From Eggerthellaceae bacterium (lineage in GTDB: Bacteria; Actinomycetota; Coriobacteriia; Coriobacteriales; Eggerthellaceae), in the NCBI GenBank assembly GCA_003452695.1, contig DMNP01000132.1, positions 1-9,194 on the forward strand: a stretch of DNA of 9,194 nucleotides, in the 5' to 3' direction. A program made the translations under genes and the position numbers. The stretch's first letter is position 1, and every line of letters starts with the position of its first letter. This document shows positions 1 to 5,740 of this stretch, one piece after another. The notes beneath the pieces are model-generated. The model worked only from the letters and a program-made list of their open reading frames with translations. It did not search any database and was not told where the DNA came from.

Positions 1-27
1 CGCTCTAACCAGCTGAGCTATGGGCCC
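1..27 (-). tRNA. tRNA gene, 5' end only (probably tRNA-Ile)
   Basis: Read on the minus strand, the first bases form a tRNA 5' half: 7-nt acceptor strand GGGCCCA, then TA, D-stem GCTC, D-loop AGCTGGTTA and GAGC. The gene runs off the left edge, so the anticodon and 3' half are not visible. The sequence most resembles bacterial tRNA-Ile(GAT), but tRNA-Ala or others with a similar 5' half are not excluded. A near-consensus promoter lies directly upstream. Confidence 0.78.
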
Positions 28-46
28 TTGCAAAAAGTGCCTGAAT

Positions 47-75
47 AATATAAACCCCGCAGGGCAAAGGGTCAA
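47..75 (-). promoter_or_regulatory. Promoter of the left-edge tRNA
   Basis: On the minus strand TTGACC (70-75) and TATATT (47-52) are separated by exactly 17 bp, a strong sigma-70-type promoter. Predicted transcription start is near 40, about 13 bases before the tRNA 5' end at 27. This fits a short tRNA leader removed by RNase P. Confidence 0.7.
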
Positions 76-353
76 GGACGGATTTGTGGCAATTTCGCGA
101 AGTTGGCGTGGGCAGTAACCATGGCGCGTTGTTTTTCACTACTGGCCGGGCCTCGATTGGCAATGCTGTGCTTGACGGGGCGGAATCTCGCTGGGGGCGC
201 AAAGCCATGCGTGTATCATTGCGCTGTTATCAGCGGGGAGCGTCTTTCCCGTCAGCCACTTGCTATCATCAGGCGCTAGATGCACGCCCTATCTGGTTTC
301 TCGTTGCGCCTAATCCGCATGAACGAGTCCCTGTCTTCGCGCTCGTGCTTGCG
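76..353. other. Intergenic stretch without a recognisable gene
   Basis: The bases between the tRNA promoter and the deformylase-like gene carry only weak open frames. The longest, a TTG-started 97-codon frame at 84-377, has no recognisable domain and ends just before the next gene. I see no tRNA, clear riboswitch, terminator with a T-run or repeat here. A promoter-like extended -10 sits at the right end, so the stretch may be plain upstream DNA or the remnant of a lost gene. Confidence 0.5.
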
Positions 354-362
354 TGCTACAAT
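354..362 (+). promoter_or_regulatory. Possible extended -10 promoter of the deformylase-like gene
   Basis: TGCTACAAT (354-362) matches an extended -10 (TGnTAnnnT). The -35 is poor; the best candidate, TGTCTT at 332-337, gives a 19-bp spacer. Transcription would start near 369, leaving a leader of about 35 bases that contains the ribosome site AAGGAAA (392-398). Confidence 0.35.
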
Positions 363-404
363 GCAGCGCAGGCTTAACCAACCGAACGTGCAAGGAAAGC
401 AACG

Positions 405-824
405 ATGATCAAAGAACTTGTGACCGACGAAGAGCTGCTGTCCACACCCTGCGAGCCCGCCACGGCGGACGATGCCGCATTGGCCCAGGACCTTATAGAC
501 ACGCTTGAGTCGATTGAAGATGGTGCATGTCTCGCCGCCAATCAGATTGGCGTGGCGAAGGCGGTCATCGCCTACAAGAACGAGAAAGACCGCACGCACG
601 TCATGTTCAACCCGGCCATGAAGCGAGCGCTGCGTCCGGCGCGAACCGAGGAAGGCTGCCTCACGCGCGAGGGAACGACCAAGGTAACGCGCTACGATCA
701 GGCAACTTTCACCTATCAAGAACTGGTCGACGGCGTGCTGATTCCCCGCAAGAAGGAGTGTCGCGGCTGGACGGCCCAGATTCTGCAGCACATGATAGAC
801 CACTGCAAGGGAAAGCTGGTCTAG
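405..824 (+). CDS. Peptide deformylase family protein lacking the catalytic Glu
   Basis: This 139-residue protein belongs to the peptide deformylase family, whose classical members remove the N-formyl group from new proteins. All three family motifs are visible. Motif 1 is GACLAANQ (40-47; the canonical GxGLAAxQ has Gly where Cys42 is). Motif 2 is EEGCLT (82-87), with Cys85 as the expected metal ligand. Motif 3 is QHMIDH (128-133). The two metal-binding histidines (129, 133) are kept, but the catalytic glutamate of HExxH is Met130. It is shorter than E. coli Def (about 168 residues) and resembles the short clostridial-type homologues (about 135 residues), several of which keep the Glu. The ATG at 405 has the ribosome site AAGGAAA 6 bases upstream. 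Family membership is sure; deformylase activity is doubtful. It could be a secondary, regulatory or diverged amidase-like paralogue, with the housekeeping def elsewhere. Confidence 0.92.
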   Translation: MIKELVTDEELLSTPCEPATADDAALAQDLIDTLESIEDGACLAANQIGVAKAVIAYKNEKDRTHVMFNPAMKRALRPARTEEGCLTREGTTKVTRYDQATFTYQELVDGVLIPRKKECRGWTAQILQHMIDHCKGKLV

Positions 825-831
825 TTTCAGG

Positions 832-861
832 GCGGCGCAGTACTCAGGGGTACTGCGCCGC
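832..861. terminator. Hairpin between convergent genes, probable bidirectional terminator
   Basis: GCGGCGCAGTAC (832-843) and GTACTGCGCCGC (850-861) form a perfect 12-bp stem with a 6-base loop. It lies in the 40 bases between the stop codons of the deformylase-like gene and the convergent radical SAM gene. No T-run follows on either side, so it is not a textbook intrinsic terminator, but position and strength suggest termination or 3'-end protection for both transcripts. Confidence 0.55.
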
Positions 862-864
862 TCC

Positions 865-1752
865 CTAGAACGTGGTCTTGTGAATCATCTCGCGCATCAG
901 GCGCGCGGCCTGCTCGTTAATTTTGGGAATACGGGCGTCCATTAGCTGCAGCATCTTTTCCTGGTCGCCGGGCAACAGGCCATCGAAGCGGATGACGTCC
1001 GAATCGTGCGAGCACACGATGTGGGCCGAGCAGTCCAAGTTGGCGATGAAGGTGCGTATTTCCCGAGCAGTTTCCACTTCCGAAGCAGGGGTCCAGCGAC
1101 CCTCTTCGATATCGCGCTTCAGGGGCCAGGTTTTCGTGGGCGTAAGCGTCACTATAAGGATGGTCCGGGGCTGCGCGGCGCTGAAGGCCCGCGCCGAGGT
1201 GATGGCGTTTTCCTGGCCTCGTCCGGCGCCGGCAAGGCCCGCCAGGTAGAACAGCGTGAAGTCGATGCCCGCAGCATTCAGGCGCTTTCCTTGCTCTACT
1301 AGGTCGGAGGCGGTCTGGGCCTTGTTCATGAAAGCCAGCACTTCGTCGTGGCCGCTCTCTCCGCCAATGGCCAGGTCGTTCACGCCCCGCGCCGCCAGTT
1401 CGGCCAATTCCGCATCGGTCTTGCGAGCTATGTCGGTAATGCGGCAGAATCCGCCGTAGCTAACGACCGTGGGAATGCGCTCTTCCACAGCGTCGAAAAT
1501 CTCGACGAGCCGCGCGTTGGGCAGCGCAAAGGGGTTTCCGCCCGTCAGGTAGATGCGCCGGGTAAGCGCCGTTGCCGTCCGCGCGATTTCGTCGATGTCT
1601 TCCAGGATCTCGTTCATGGGCGAAGGGTGAAACGGTATGCCCGTGTAGATATCGCAGAACTTGCACGCGCCATGGGTGCAGCCGTCCGATACCTGCAACA
1701 TGGGGCAGTACATGTCCTGCGGTGGACGGTGCTGAGGTCGTGTGGTGCGCAT
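865..1752 (-). CDS. Radical SAM family protein of unknown substrate
   Basis: This is a 295-residue radical SAM enzyme. The cluster motif CTHGACKFC (Cys25, Cys30, Cys33) is of the CX4CX2C type, found in a group of uncharacterised radical SAM proteins with a 'GCTHN-CKFC' signature, rather than the usual CX3CX2C. TGGNPF (70-75) is the SAM-contacting GGE-like segment, and GGESGHDEVL (130-139) matches the conserved GxESG strand-4 region. There is no extra Cys-rich SPASM, TRAM or B12 domain, so it is a single-domain enzyme and I cannot name the substrate. The ATG at 1752 is preceded by GGGGGA 5 bases upstream. An in-frame start at 1899 would place the N-terminus inside the tRNA-Leu gene and is wrong. 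The gene starts 77 bases after the tRNA end with no visible promoter between, so the two may share a transcript. Confidence 0.92.
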   Translation of the reverse strand: MRTTRPQHRPPQDMYCPMLQVSDGCTHGACKFCDIYTGIPFHPSPMNEILEDIDEIARTATALTRRIYLTGGNPFALPNARLVEIFDAVEERIPTVVSYGGFCRITDIARKTDAELAELAARGVNDLAIGGESGHDEVLAFMNKAQTASDLVEQGKRLNAAGIDFTLFYLAGLAGAGRGQENAITSARAFSAAQPRTILIVTLTPTKTWPLKRDIEEGRWTPASEVETAREIRTFIANLDCSAHIVCSHDSDVIRFDGLLPGDQEKMLQLMDARIPKINEQAARLMREMIHKTTF

Positions 1753-1829
1753 ATGTTCCCCCGTTGTGCCCTGCGATGAATCGGCGTCCCGCTGCGCCTG
1801 GGTCGGCGTGCTTCCGGGGCGCCGCCGGC

Positions 1830-1913
1830 TGGTAGGGGCGGCGGGATTCGAACCCGCACACCTTTCGGTAGAGGTTTTTAAGACCTCGGTGTCTGCCATT
1901 CCACCACGCCCCC
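1830..1913 (-). tRNA. tRNA-Leu(TAA)
   Basis: A complete class II tRNA on the minus strand. The acceptor GGGGGCG pairs with CGCCCCT (one G-U). The anticodon stem GAGGT/ACCTC encloses the loop CTTAAAA, giving anticodon TAA. The long variable arm has an ACC-GAAA-GGT hairpin, as expected for leucine. The T-arm is GCGGG-TTCGAAT-CCCGC, the discriminator is A, and CCA is encoded (1830-1832). It decodes UUA and UUG, both likely rare in this high-GC genome. Confidence 0.97.
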
Positions 1914-1931
1914 GTGTCCAGCAGCTGTTTC

Positions 1932-1937
1932 AGTATA
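1932..1937 (-). promoter_or_regulatory. Probable -10 box of the tRNA-Leu promoter
   Basis: Minus-strand TATACT ends about 18 bases before the tRNA 5' end, the right distance for a short leader. I find no good -35 at 16-18 bp, so activity may depend on upstream bases or an activator. It could also drive the radical SAM gene downstream of the tRNA. Confidence 0.42.
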
Positions 1938-2049
1938 GCGCAAGCCATACTGCAAGGGTTGCGTCAGGCTGGCAAGGTTCGCCGTCGCCAGCCATCGCTG
2001 CTAGCCGGGCCGTGGGCGGCGGGGCAGGCCTGGCCGGCGCCAATGGCCC

Positions 2050-3018
2050 TTATCCTTGGGCGGCATCCAGGATTATGCCGTGCAGGATGTCGCGTTCGCT
2101 GGTGGTGAAGGAGTCCGCTTTCAGCGTCTGCAGGATTTGCTGCAGTATAAGCACGCCGGCCACGATGACGGGCGCGCGGGCGGGATCGAGCCCGACCACC
2201 TGCTGGCGCTCGGCAAGCGTCATGCCGGAAAGGCGACGCAGCAGCTCGTCGATATCGGCACGGGTGGCCACGGCGCCGTGAACGCGGCTCGAGTCGTACA
2301 CTTCCATCTGCTCGCGCATGGAAATCACGCTTGTTGCGGTACCTGCTACTGCAACGATGCGGCAATCCCCGAAGCCGTCCGCCGAAAGTCCTTCCAGATA
2401 GTCGTGCATCGTCTGGGCAATCCAAGCTCCCGCATCCTGAATCTGCTGTGCAGTGGGCGGGTCGTCGTGGAAGTAGCGCTCGGTAACGCGCCGGCATCCG
2501 ATGTTGAAAGAATGGGCATGGCGCGGCGCACCGCCCGCTTGGCCCGCGATGATTTCCGAAGATCCGCCGCCTACGTCCAGCACGATCACCCGTTGGCCGG
2601 GAAAGGCCGACGAAGCTCCCGCAAACGACAGCGCCGCTTCCTTGGATCCGGGGATGACCGCCAGCTGCACCCCGAGTGCATCGAGTGCGTCTACGAAATC
2701 GCTCGAGTTCTCGGCGTCGCGCGATGCCGACGTGGCGTTTGCCGTCAGGCAAATTCGCGGGCCGTCGGCAGGTTGAAGTTCGCCCAAGGTCTGCATGAAG
2801 CGCCCGACCACCTGCACGACGCGGTCGATGGCCTCTTCGGCCAAGCGACCGGTCTTGTCCACGCCGATGCCCAGGTTGCAGATGGCCTGGTCGCGATGGA
2901 GCTCGGTAATCTCCCCATCCGCGTCGACGTCCGCCACGAGCAGGCGAGCGGTCACGGTGCCGATGTCGATGGCCGCATAGCGGCCGGGCCGGTACGCTGC
3001 GGTTGTCTGTGCGTTCAT
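2050..3018 (-). CDS. ppx: Ppx/GppA family phosphatase (exopolyphosphatase-like)
   Basis: This 322-residue cytoplasmic protein has the ASKHA fold of Ppx/GppA enzymes, which hydrolyse polyphosphate or pppGpp. Visible motifs are phosphate-1 DIGTVTARLL (18-27), ATSASRDAEN (95-104), phosphate-2 LDVGGGSSEI (147-156), the FNIGCRRVTE segment (171-180) and AGTATS (225-230). It is the short two-domain form without the C-terminal HD-like domain of E. coli PPX, as in actinobacterial homologues. The TNS of the phosphate-1 loop is TVT here. The ATG at 3018 follows AAAGGA with 8 bases between; an upstream ATG at 3144 has no ribosome site. It lies 148 bases after the DivIC-like gene on the same strand, so co-transcription is possible. 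GTTATA (3043-3048) is a minus-strand TATAAC that might be an internal -10. Polyphosphatase and pppGpp phosphatase cannot be told apart by sequence here. Confidence 0.93.
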   Translation of the reverse strand: MNAQTTAAYRPGRYAAIDIGTVTARLLVADVDADGEITELHRDQAICNLGIGVDKTGRLAEEAIDRVVQVVGRFMQTLGELQPADGPRICLTANATSASRDAENSSDFVDALDALGVQLAVIPGSKEAALSFAGASSAFPGQRVIVLDVGGGSSEIIAGQAGGAPRHAHSFNIGCRRVTERYFHDDPPTAQQIQDAGAWIAQTMHDYLEGLSADGFGDCRIVAVAGTATSVISMREQMEVYDSSRVHGAVATRADIDELLRRLSGMTLAERQQVVGLDPARAPVIVAGVLILQQILQTLKADSFTTSERDILHGIILDAAQG

Positions 3019-3166
3019 GTTTCGGGTCCTTTCCTGGTGATTGTTATAACTGGAATGGCTCTCGGCGACTGCGTTGCAATCGACGCCCAGACCGATGGTC
3101 GCTTGCGTGCTTGGCGCGCGTTCGCTGTCGTCGGCTGGGTGCATGGCGAAACGATGCGTTGTGGCG

Positions 3167-4102
3167 CTACGACACGCCGAAGAACGCGTCCAGATAGGGC
3201 GTGTACCATTCCTCGGGGGCCTTCACGCTGCTGGCAAGGACGTTTGCCTCGATGGCATCGCCATCGCGCGACGTGTCGGTGGCCTCTTCGGAAAGGCCCG
3301 TTACGATCATGGCCTGATCGCCCTTCACCACGTAGCCGTATTTCTGGCGAACGGCGTCTTCCATTCCCGCATTGCTAGCCAGGGCGTCGTTCTGCTCGTC
3401 CAGCACGTCGTTGCGCTGCTCGATGCTGGCGTATTCGGCTGCCAGCCGGTCGTGTTCGCGCACGGACTGGTAGTACTGCTGCGCGGGCACGTACAGGAAA
3501 ACGCCCACCAGCACGATGCACAGCAAGGCGGTGACCGTGCGTATGGAGCGCGCCGAAAGATCCAATCTGGAAAACCAGCCGGCGGGGTTCACCTTGGCAG
3601 ATGCCGGCTCGGCCTCGGAGGCGTGCTGCATGCGGGTTGCCTTGCGCTGCGATGCGCCCATGCGGCCTTCGTACAGGGCGGCTCGCGGCGCCTCGTCTGT
3701 CTCTTGGGCGTCGGCGGCCGCCGTTTTCGGTGCATATTGCCTGTCGAACAGCTTCTCCGCCCGCCTCTTGCTCTTGTTGCGGCGGCGGGATTCGCGGCTT
3801 GCAGCCGATGCGTTTTCGGCCGCGGGCGCTTCGGCGCGGGAGCGGCTGCTCTTGGCGGCGCGGGAGGAAGCCGCCTTTTGCTGCTCGGGTTGCTTTGCGC
3901 TCCTCGAACGCTTCGCGTCTCTCTCTTCGGCCTGGGGGGACCTGCGCGAACGGCGCTGGGCCGAGGTGCTGTTTTGCGAGCCGTCGGAATGCCGTCCATC
4001 GCGGTTGGCGGAGCTGTTTTTGGCACGCTGTCGCCGCGACGAAATCTTCGCCTCTTCGTAGCTTGCAGTATTCGAGCGCCTCTTCAAGATTTTGCCCCTC
4101 AT
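3167..4102 (-). CDS. DivIC/FtsB-like septum formation initiator with long basic tail
   Basis: This 311-residue bitopic membrane protein is of the DivIC/FtsB family, part of the FtsQ-FtsL-FtsB divisome complex. Residues 1-180 form a cytoplasmic low-complexity tail rich in Arg, Ser, Ala and Lys (for example RRSRRS, ESRRRNKSKRR) and are probably disordered. One membrane helix follows (about 188-206, TVTALLCIVLVGVFLYV), then an outside coiled coil (207-245) and the family tail MEDAVRQKYGYVVKGDQAMIV (247-267). Typical DivIC/FtsB proteins are 100-130 residues, so this tail is unusually long. The ATG at 4102 has no clear ribosome site. A TTG five codons later (4087) has AGGGG 7 bases upstream and may be the real start. 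The downstream ppx neighbour matches the actinobacterial eno-divIC-DUF501-ppx order, but DUF501 is absent. Confidence 0.86.
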   Translation of the reverse strand: MRGKILKRRSNTASYEEAKISSRRQRAKNSSANRDGRHSDGSQNSTSAQRRSRRSPQAEERDAKRSRSAKQPEQQKAASSRAAKSSRSRAEAPAAENASAASRESRRRNKSKRRAEKLFDRQYAPKTAAADAQETDEAPRAALYEGRMGASQRKATRMQHASEAEPASAKVNPAGWFSRLDLSARSIRTVTALLCIVLVGVFLYVPAQQYYQSVREHDRLAAEYASIEQRNDVLDEQNDALASNAGMEDAVRQKYGYVVKGDQAMIVTGLSEEATDTSRDGDAIEANVLASSVKAPEEWYTPYLDAFFGVS

Positions 4103-4118
4103 GCACCGTGGATCGTTT

Positions 4119-4150
4119 GCTGTATGTTGATGCGTGGAACTGCATACAGC
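4119..4150. repeat. 8-bp inverted repeat upstream of the DivIC-like gene
   Basis: GCTGTATG (4119-4126) and CATACAGC (4143-4150) are perfect inverted copies 16 bases apart, starting 17 bases upstream of the DivIC-like ATG. The position fits an operator or a leader hairpin. A third TGTATGC-like copy is not seen. This is a sequence observation only; no known regulator motif is recognised. Confidence 0.4.
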
Positions 4151-4282
4151 ATACCACGAACCGCCCAGGACAGCGAAAAGCACACCGACATTTCAAGTGA
4201 ACGGCGCGAGTCCGAGCAAAAGGAGCGTGCGAGTTCAAGTGGCGGCGTAGTTTCCCGCGACCGATCTGGCGGAGAGGGGCGG

Positions 4283-4320
4283 CGGTTGCAGTCCCTCGTG
4301 GGCCGATCGGGCTGCAACCG
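4283..4320. repeat. Strong hairpin in the divergent intergenic region
   Basis: CGGTTGCAG (4283-4291) pairs perfectly with CTGCAACCG (4312-4320). After a bulged T, CCC (4293-4295) pairs with GGG (4309-4311), leaving a 13-base loop. No T-run follows. It lies about 130 bases before the SDR start and 180 bases before the DivIC-like start, so it could be an operator, an mRNA leader structure, or the terminator of an unrecognised small RNA. Confidence 0.5.
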
Positions 4321-4450
4321 GCAATCTGAGCTCCCGAAAAGGGGCGAAGAGGTTATGTTGATGGCCGGGTGCTGCTTTTCGCAGGCGCCGAGTATGATAC
4401 GGTGGCCACGATGTATTAGTTAACTGCGGTTTCATAGAAAGGATTCGTAC

Positions 4451-5236
4451 ATGTTTGATTACACTGGCAAGGTCGTGGCGGTAACCGGCGCTTCTTCGGG
4501 TCTGGGCAAGCAGATGGCCGAGGGTTTCGCGCAGCAGGGTGCGAATCTCGTACTGCTTGCTCGTCGTGTCGAGCGCCTCGAGGCAAGCGCAAAGGATTTC
4601 AGCGAAAAGTACGGCGTCGAGGTGCTTCCCATGGCGTGCGACGTTACCGACGAGGCTTCCATCGATGCGGCTCTTGCAGCTGCCGACGAGAAGTTCGGCC
4701 ATGTTGAAGCGCTTGTGAACTGCGCTGGCGGCGAGAAGGGCACCGGCACGAAGCTTGTCGACTTCGATCGCGGCGACTGGGATTTCACCATGAACCTCGA
4801 CCTTAGCTCGGTTTTCACTATGACCAAGAAGTTCGCCGGCTACATGGTGAAGAACATCGAAGCTGGCAAGCAGGGCTACGGTCGCGTTATCAACATCGCT
4901 TCGATCTACGGCTTGGTGGGCAACACGGCCATCCCGACCATCGCTTATCATGCCTCCAAGGGCGCGGTCGTCAACTTCTCGCGTGGCGCTGCCGCCGAGC
5001 TTGCACCGCTGGGCGTTACCGTGAACACGATTTGCCCAGGCTATTTCTACACCGAGCTCACCACCGAAACGCTCGATTCCGAGTACTTCCAGAACTTCGC
5101 GAAGAGCACGGTTCCCATGCAGCGCTACGGCCAGGAGGGCGAGCTGAACGCAGCTGCCGTGTTCCTGGCCTCGGAGGAAGCCAGCTACGTTACCGGCCAG
5201 GCCATTGCCGTGGATGGCGGCTACACGGCGGTATAA
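4451..5236 (+). CDS. Short-chain dehydrogenase/reductase (classical SDR)
   Basis: This 261-residue cytosolic oxidoreductase has the full classical SDR set: cofactor motif TGASSGLG (12-19), CDV (63-65), NCAG (90-93), Asn115, and catalytic Ser151, Tyr166 and Lys170 (YHASK), then PG (196-197) and the C-terminal SYVTGQAIAVDGG. The end of strand 2 reads ARR (37-39) with no acidic residue, which favours NADP(H). The closest general resemblance is to gluconate 5-dehydrogenase or FabG-like and hydroxysteroid-dehydrogenase-like SDRs. Eggerthella-type bacteria carry several SDRs acting on bile acids, but the sequence alone does not fix the substrate. The ATG follows GAAAGGA with 7 bases between. Codons lean to GCT, CTT and GTT more than in the neighbours, which suggests higher expression. 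It is monocistronic: a divergent region precedes it and a hairpin and a convergent gene follow. Confidence 0.95.
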   Translation: MFDYTGKVVAVTGASSGLGKQMAEGFAQQGANLVLLARRVERLEASAKDFSEKYGVEVLPMACDVTDEASIDAALAAADEKFGHVEALVNCAGGEKGTGTKLVDFDRGDWDFTMNLDLSSVFTMTKKFAGYMVKNIEAGKQGYGRVINIASIYGLVGNTAIPTIAYHASKGAVVNFSRGAAAELAPLGVTVNTICPGYFYTELTTETLDSEYFQNFAKSTVPMQRYGQEGELNAAAVFLASEEASYVTGQAIAVDGGYTAV

Positions 5237-5250
5237 CCGGCAACTTCGTG

Positions 5251-5284
5251 TGTCGTGGGGCGGCCTGCGGGCCACCCCACGACA
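5251..5284. terminator. Strong hairpin after the SDR gene, likely bidirectional terminator
   Basis: TGTCGTGGGG (5251-5260) and CCCCACGACA (5275-5284) form a perfect 10-bp stem, extended inside by GGCC/GGCC around a TGCG loop after one C-A mismatch. It lies 14 bases after the SDR stop and 44 bases after the end of the convergent DtxR-type gene. There is no long T-run on either side. Confidence 0.6.
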
Positions 5285-5328
5285 TTGGCGGGAGCGTTCG
5301 TATTATTCAGTTCGGGGCGAAAGCTTGG

Positions 5329-5718
5329 CTAGTCTTCCACAAGGCCGAGCGAATCGATGTAGGCTACCCACTTCTCGAAGGAGTCGTCGCTGATGGCGTG
5401 TTCCATGAGGCAGGCCTCGTCCTCGGCGGTTTTCTGCTCGATGCCAAGACCCTTCGACAGGAATGCCGTCAGATAGCGATGACGCTTGTATATGGCCTGG
5501 CCGTAGCTGTAGCCCTCGTCGGTTAGCGTAACGTCGCCGTAGTACGGTTGGTCCACGTAGCCCTTGGATTTCAGCAGGCCAACGGCCTTGTTCACGGACG
5601 CCTTGGACACATCCATCTTCTTTGCAATGTCGACAGACCGGATGGGGGCATCCGGCGACCCGCCGAGCATGATGATAGCCTCGAGGTAATCCTCGTGCGA
5701 CATGGAGACCTTATCCAT
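5329..5718 (-). CDS. DtxR/MntR-family metal-dependent transcriptional regulator
   Basis: A 129-residue DNA-binding repressor of the DtxR/MntR type, without the SH3-like third domain. The winged helix-turn-helix covers about 10-70, with SVDIAKKMDVSKASVNKAVG (28-47) as the helix-turn-helix. The dimerisation domain carries the metal ligands. By alignment from memory, Asp10 and Glu13 (HEDYLEAI) match MntR Asp8 and Glu11, His80 matches MntR His77, and Cys103-x2-Glu106-His107 (DEACLMEH) matches DtxR Cys102, Glu105 and His106. It is thus a mix of Mn-type and Fe-type ligands, so the sensed metal is uncertain. The ATG at 5718 has AAGGAG 6 bases upstream; the upstream in-frame ATG at 5754 would lie before the probable transcription start. 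It lies 187 bases behind the P-type ATPase gene with its own promoter and a palindrome, so autoregulation is likely. Confidence 0.93.
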   Translation of the reverse strand: MDKVSMSHEDYLEAIIMLGGSPDAPIRSVDIAKKMDVSKASVNKAVGLLKSKGYVDQPYYGDVTLTDEGYSYGQAIYKRHRYLTAFLSKGLGIEQKTAEDEACLMEHAISDDSFEKWVAYIDSLGLVED

Positions 5719-5740
5719 ACTGCACTCCTTTTTCGGGTCT

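Larger units (their letters stand above)
4103..4450. other. Divergent intergenic region with two inverted repeats
   Basis: These 348 bases separate the divergent DivIC-like and SDR genes and must hold both promoters. I find no convincing gene. Candidate -10 sites for the plus strand are TATGAT (4393-4398) and TGTATT, neither with a good -35. Two inverted repeats (4119-4150 and 4283-4320) are listed separately. The ribosome site of the SDR gene is at 4438-4443. Confidence 0.6.

Noticed and set aside
84..377. A 97-codon plus-strand frame in the left intergenic region, started by TTG with AAGGA upstream
   Set aside because: No recognisable domain, composition unlike the neighbouring proteins, a weak start codon, and the frame runs through the probable promoter of the next gene.
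276..803. A 175-codon minus-strand frame
   Set aside because: Antisense shadow of the deformylase-family gene, which has clear motifs.
2056..3378. A 440-codon plus-strand frame
   Set aside because: Antisense of the Ppx gene; His/Arg-rich composition with no domain, typical of high-GC shadow frames.
3074..4423. A 449-codon plus-strand frame
   Set aside because: Antisense of the DivIC-like gene and the intergenic region; low-complexity product without motifs.
4235..5275. A 346-codon minus-strand frame
   Set aside because: Antisense of the SDR gene, which has all catalytic motifs in the sense frame.
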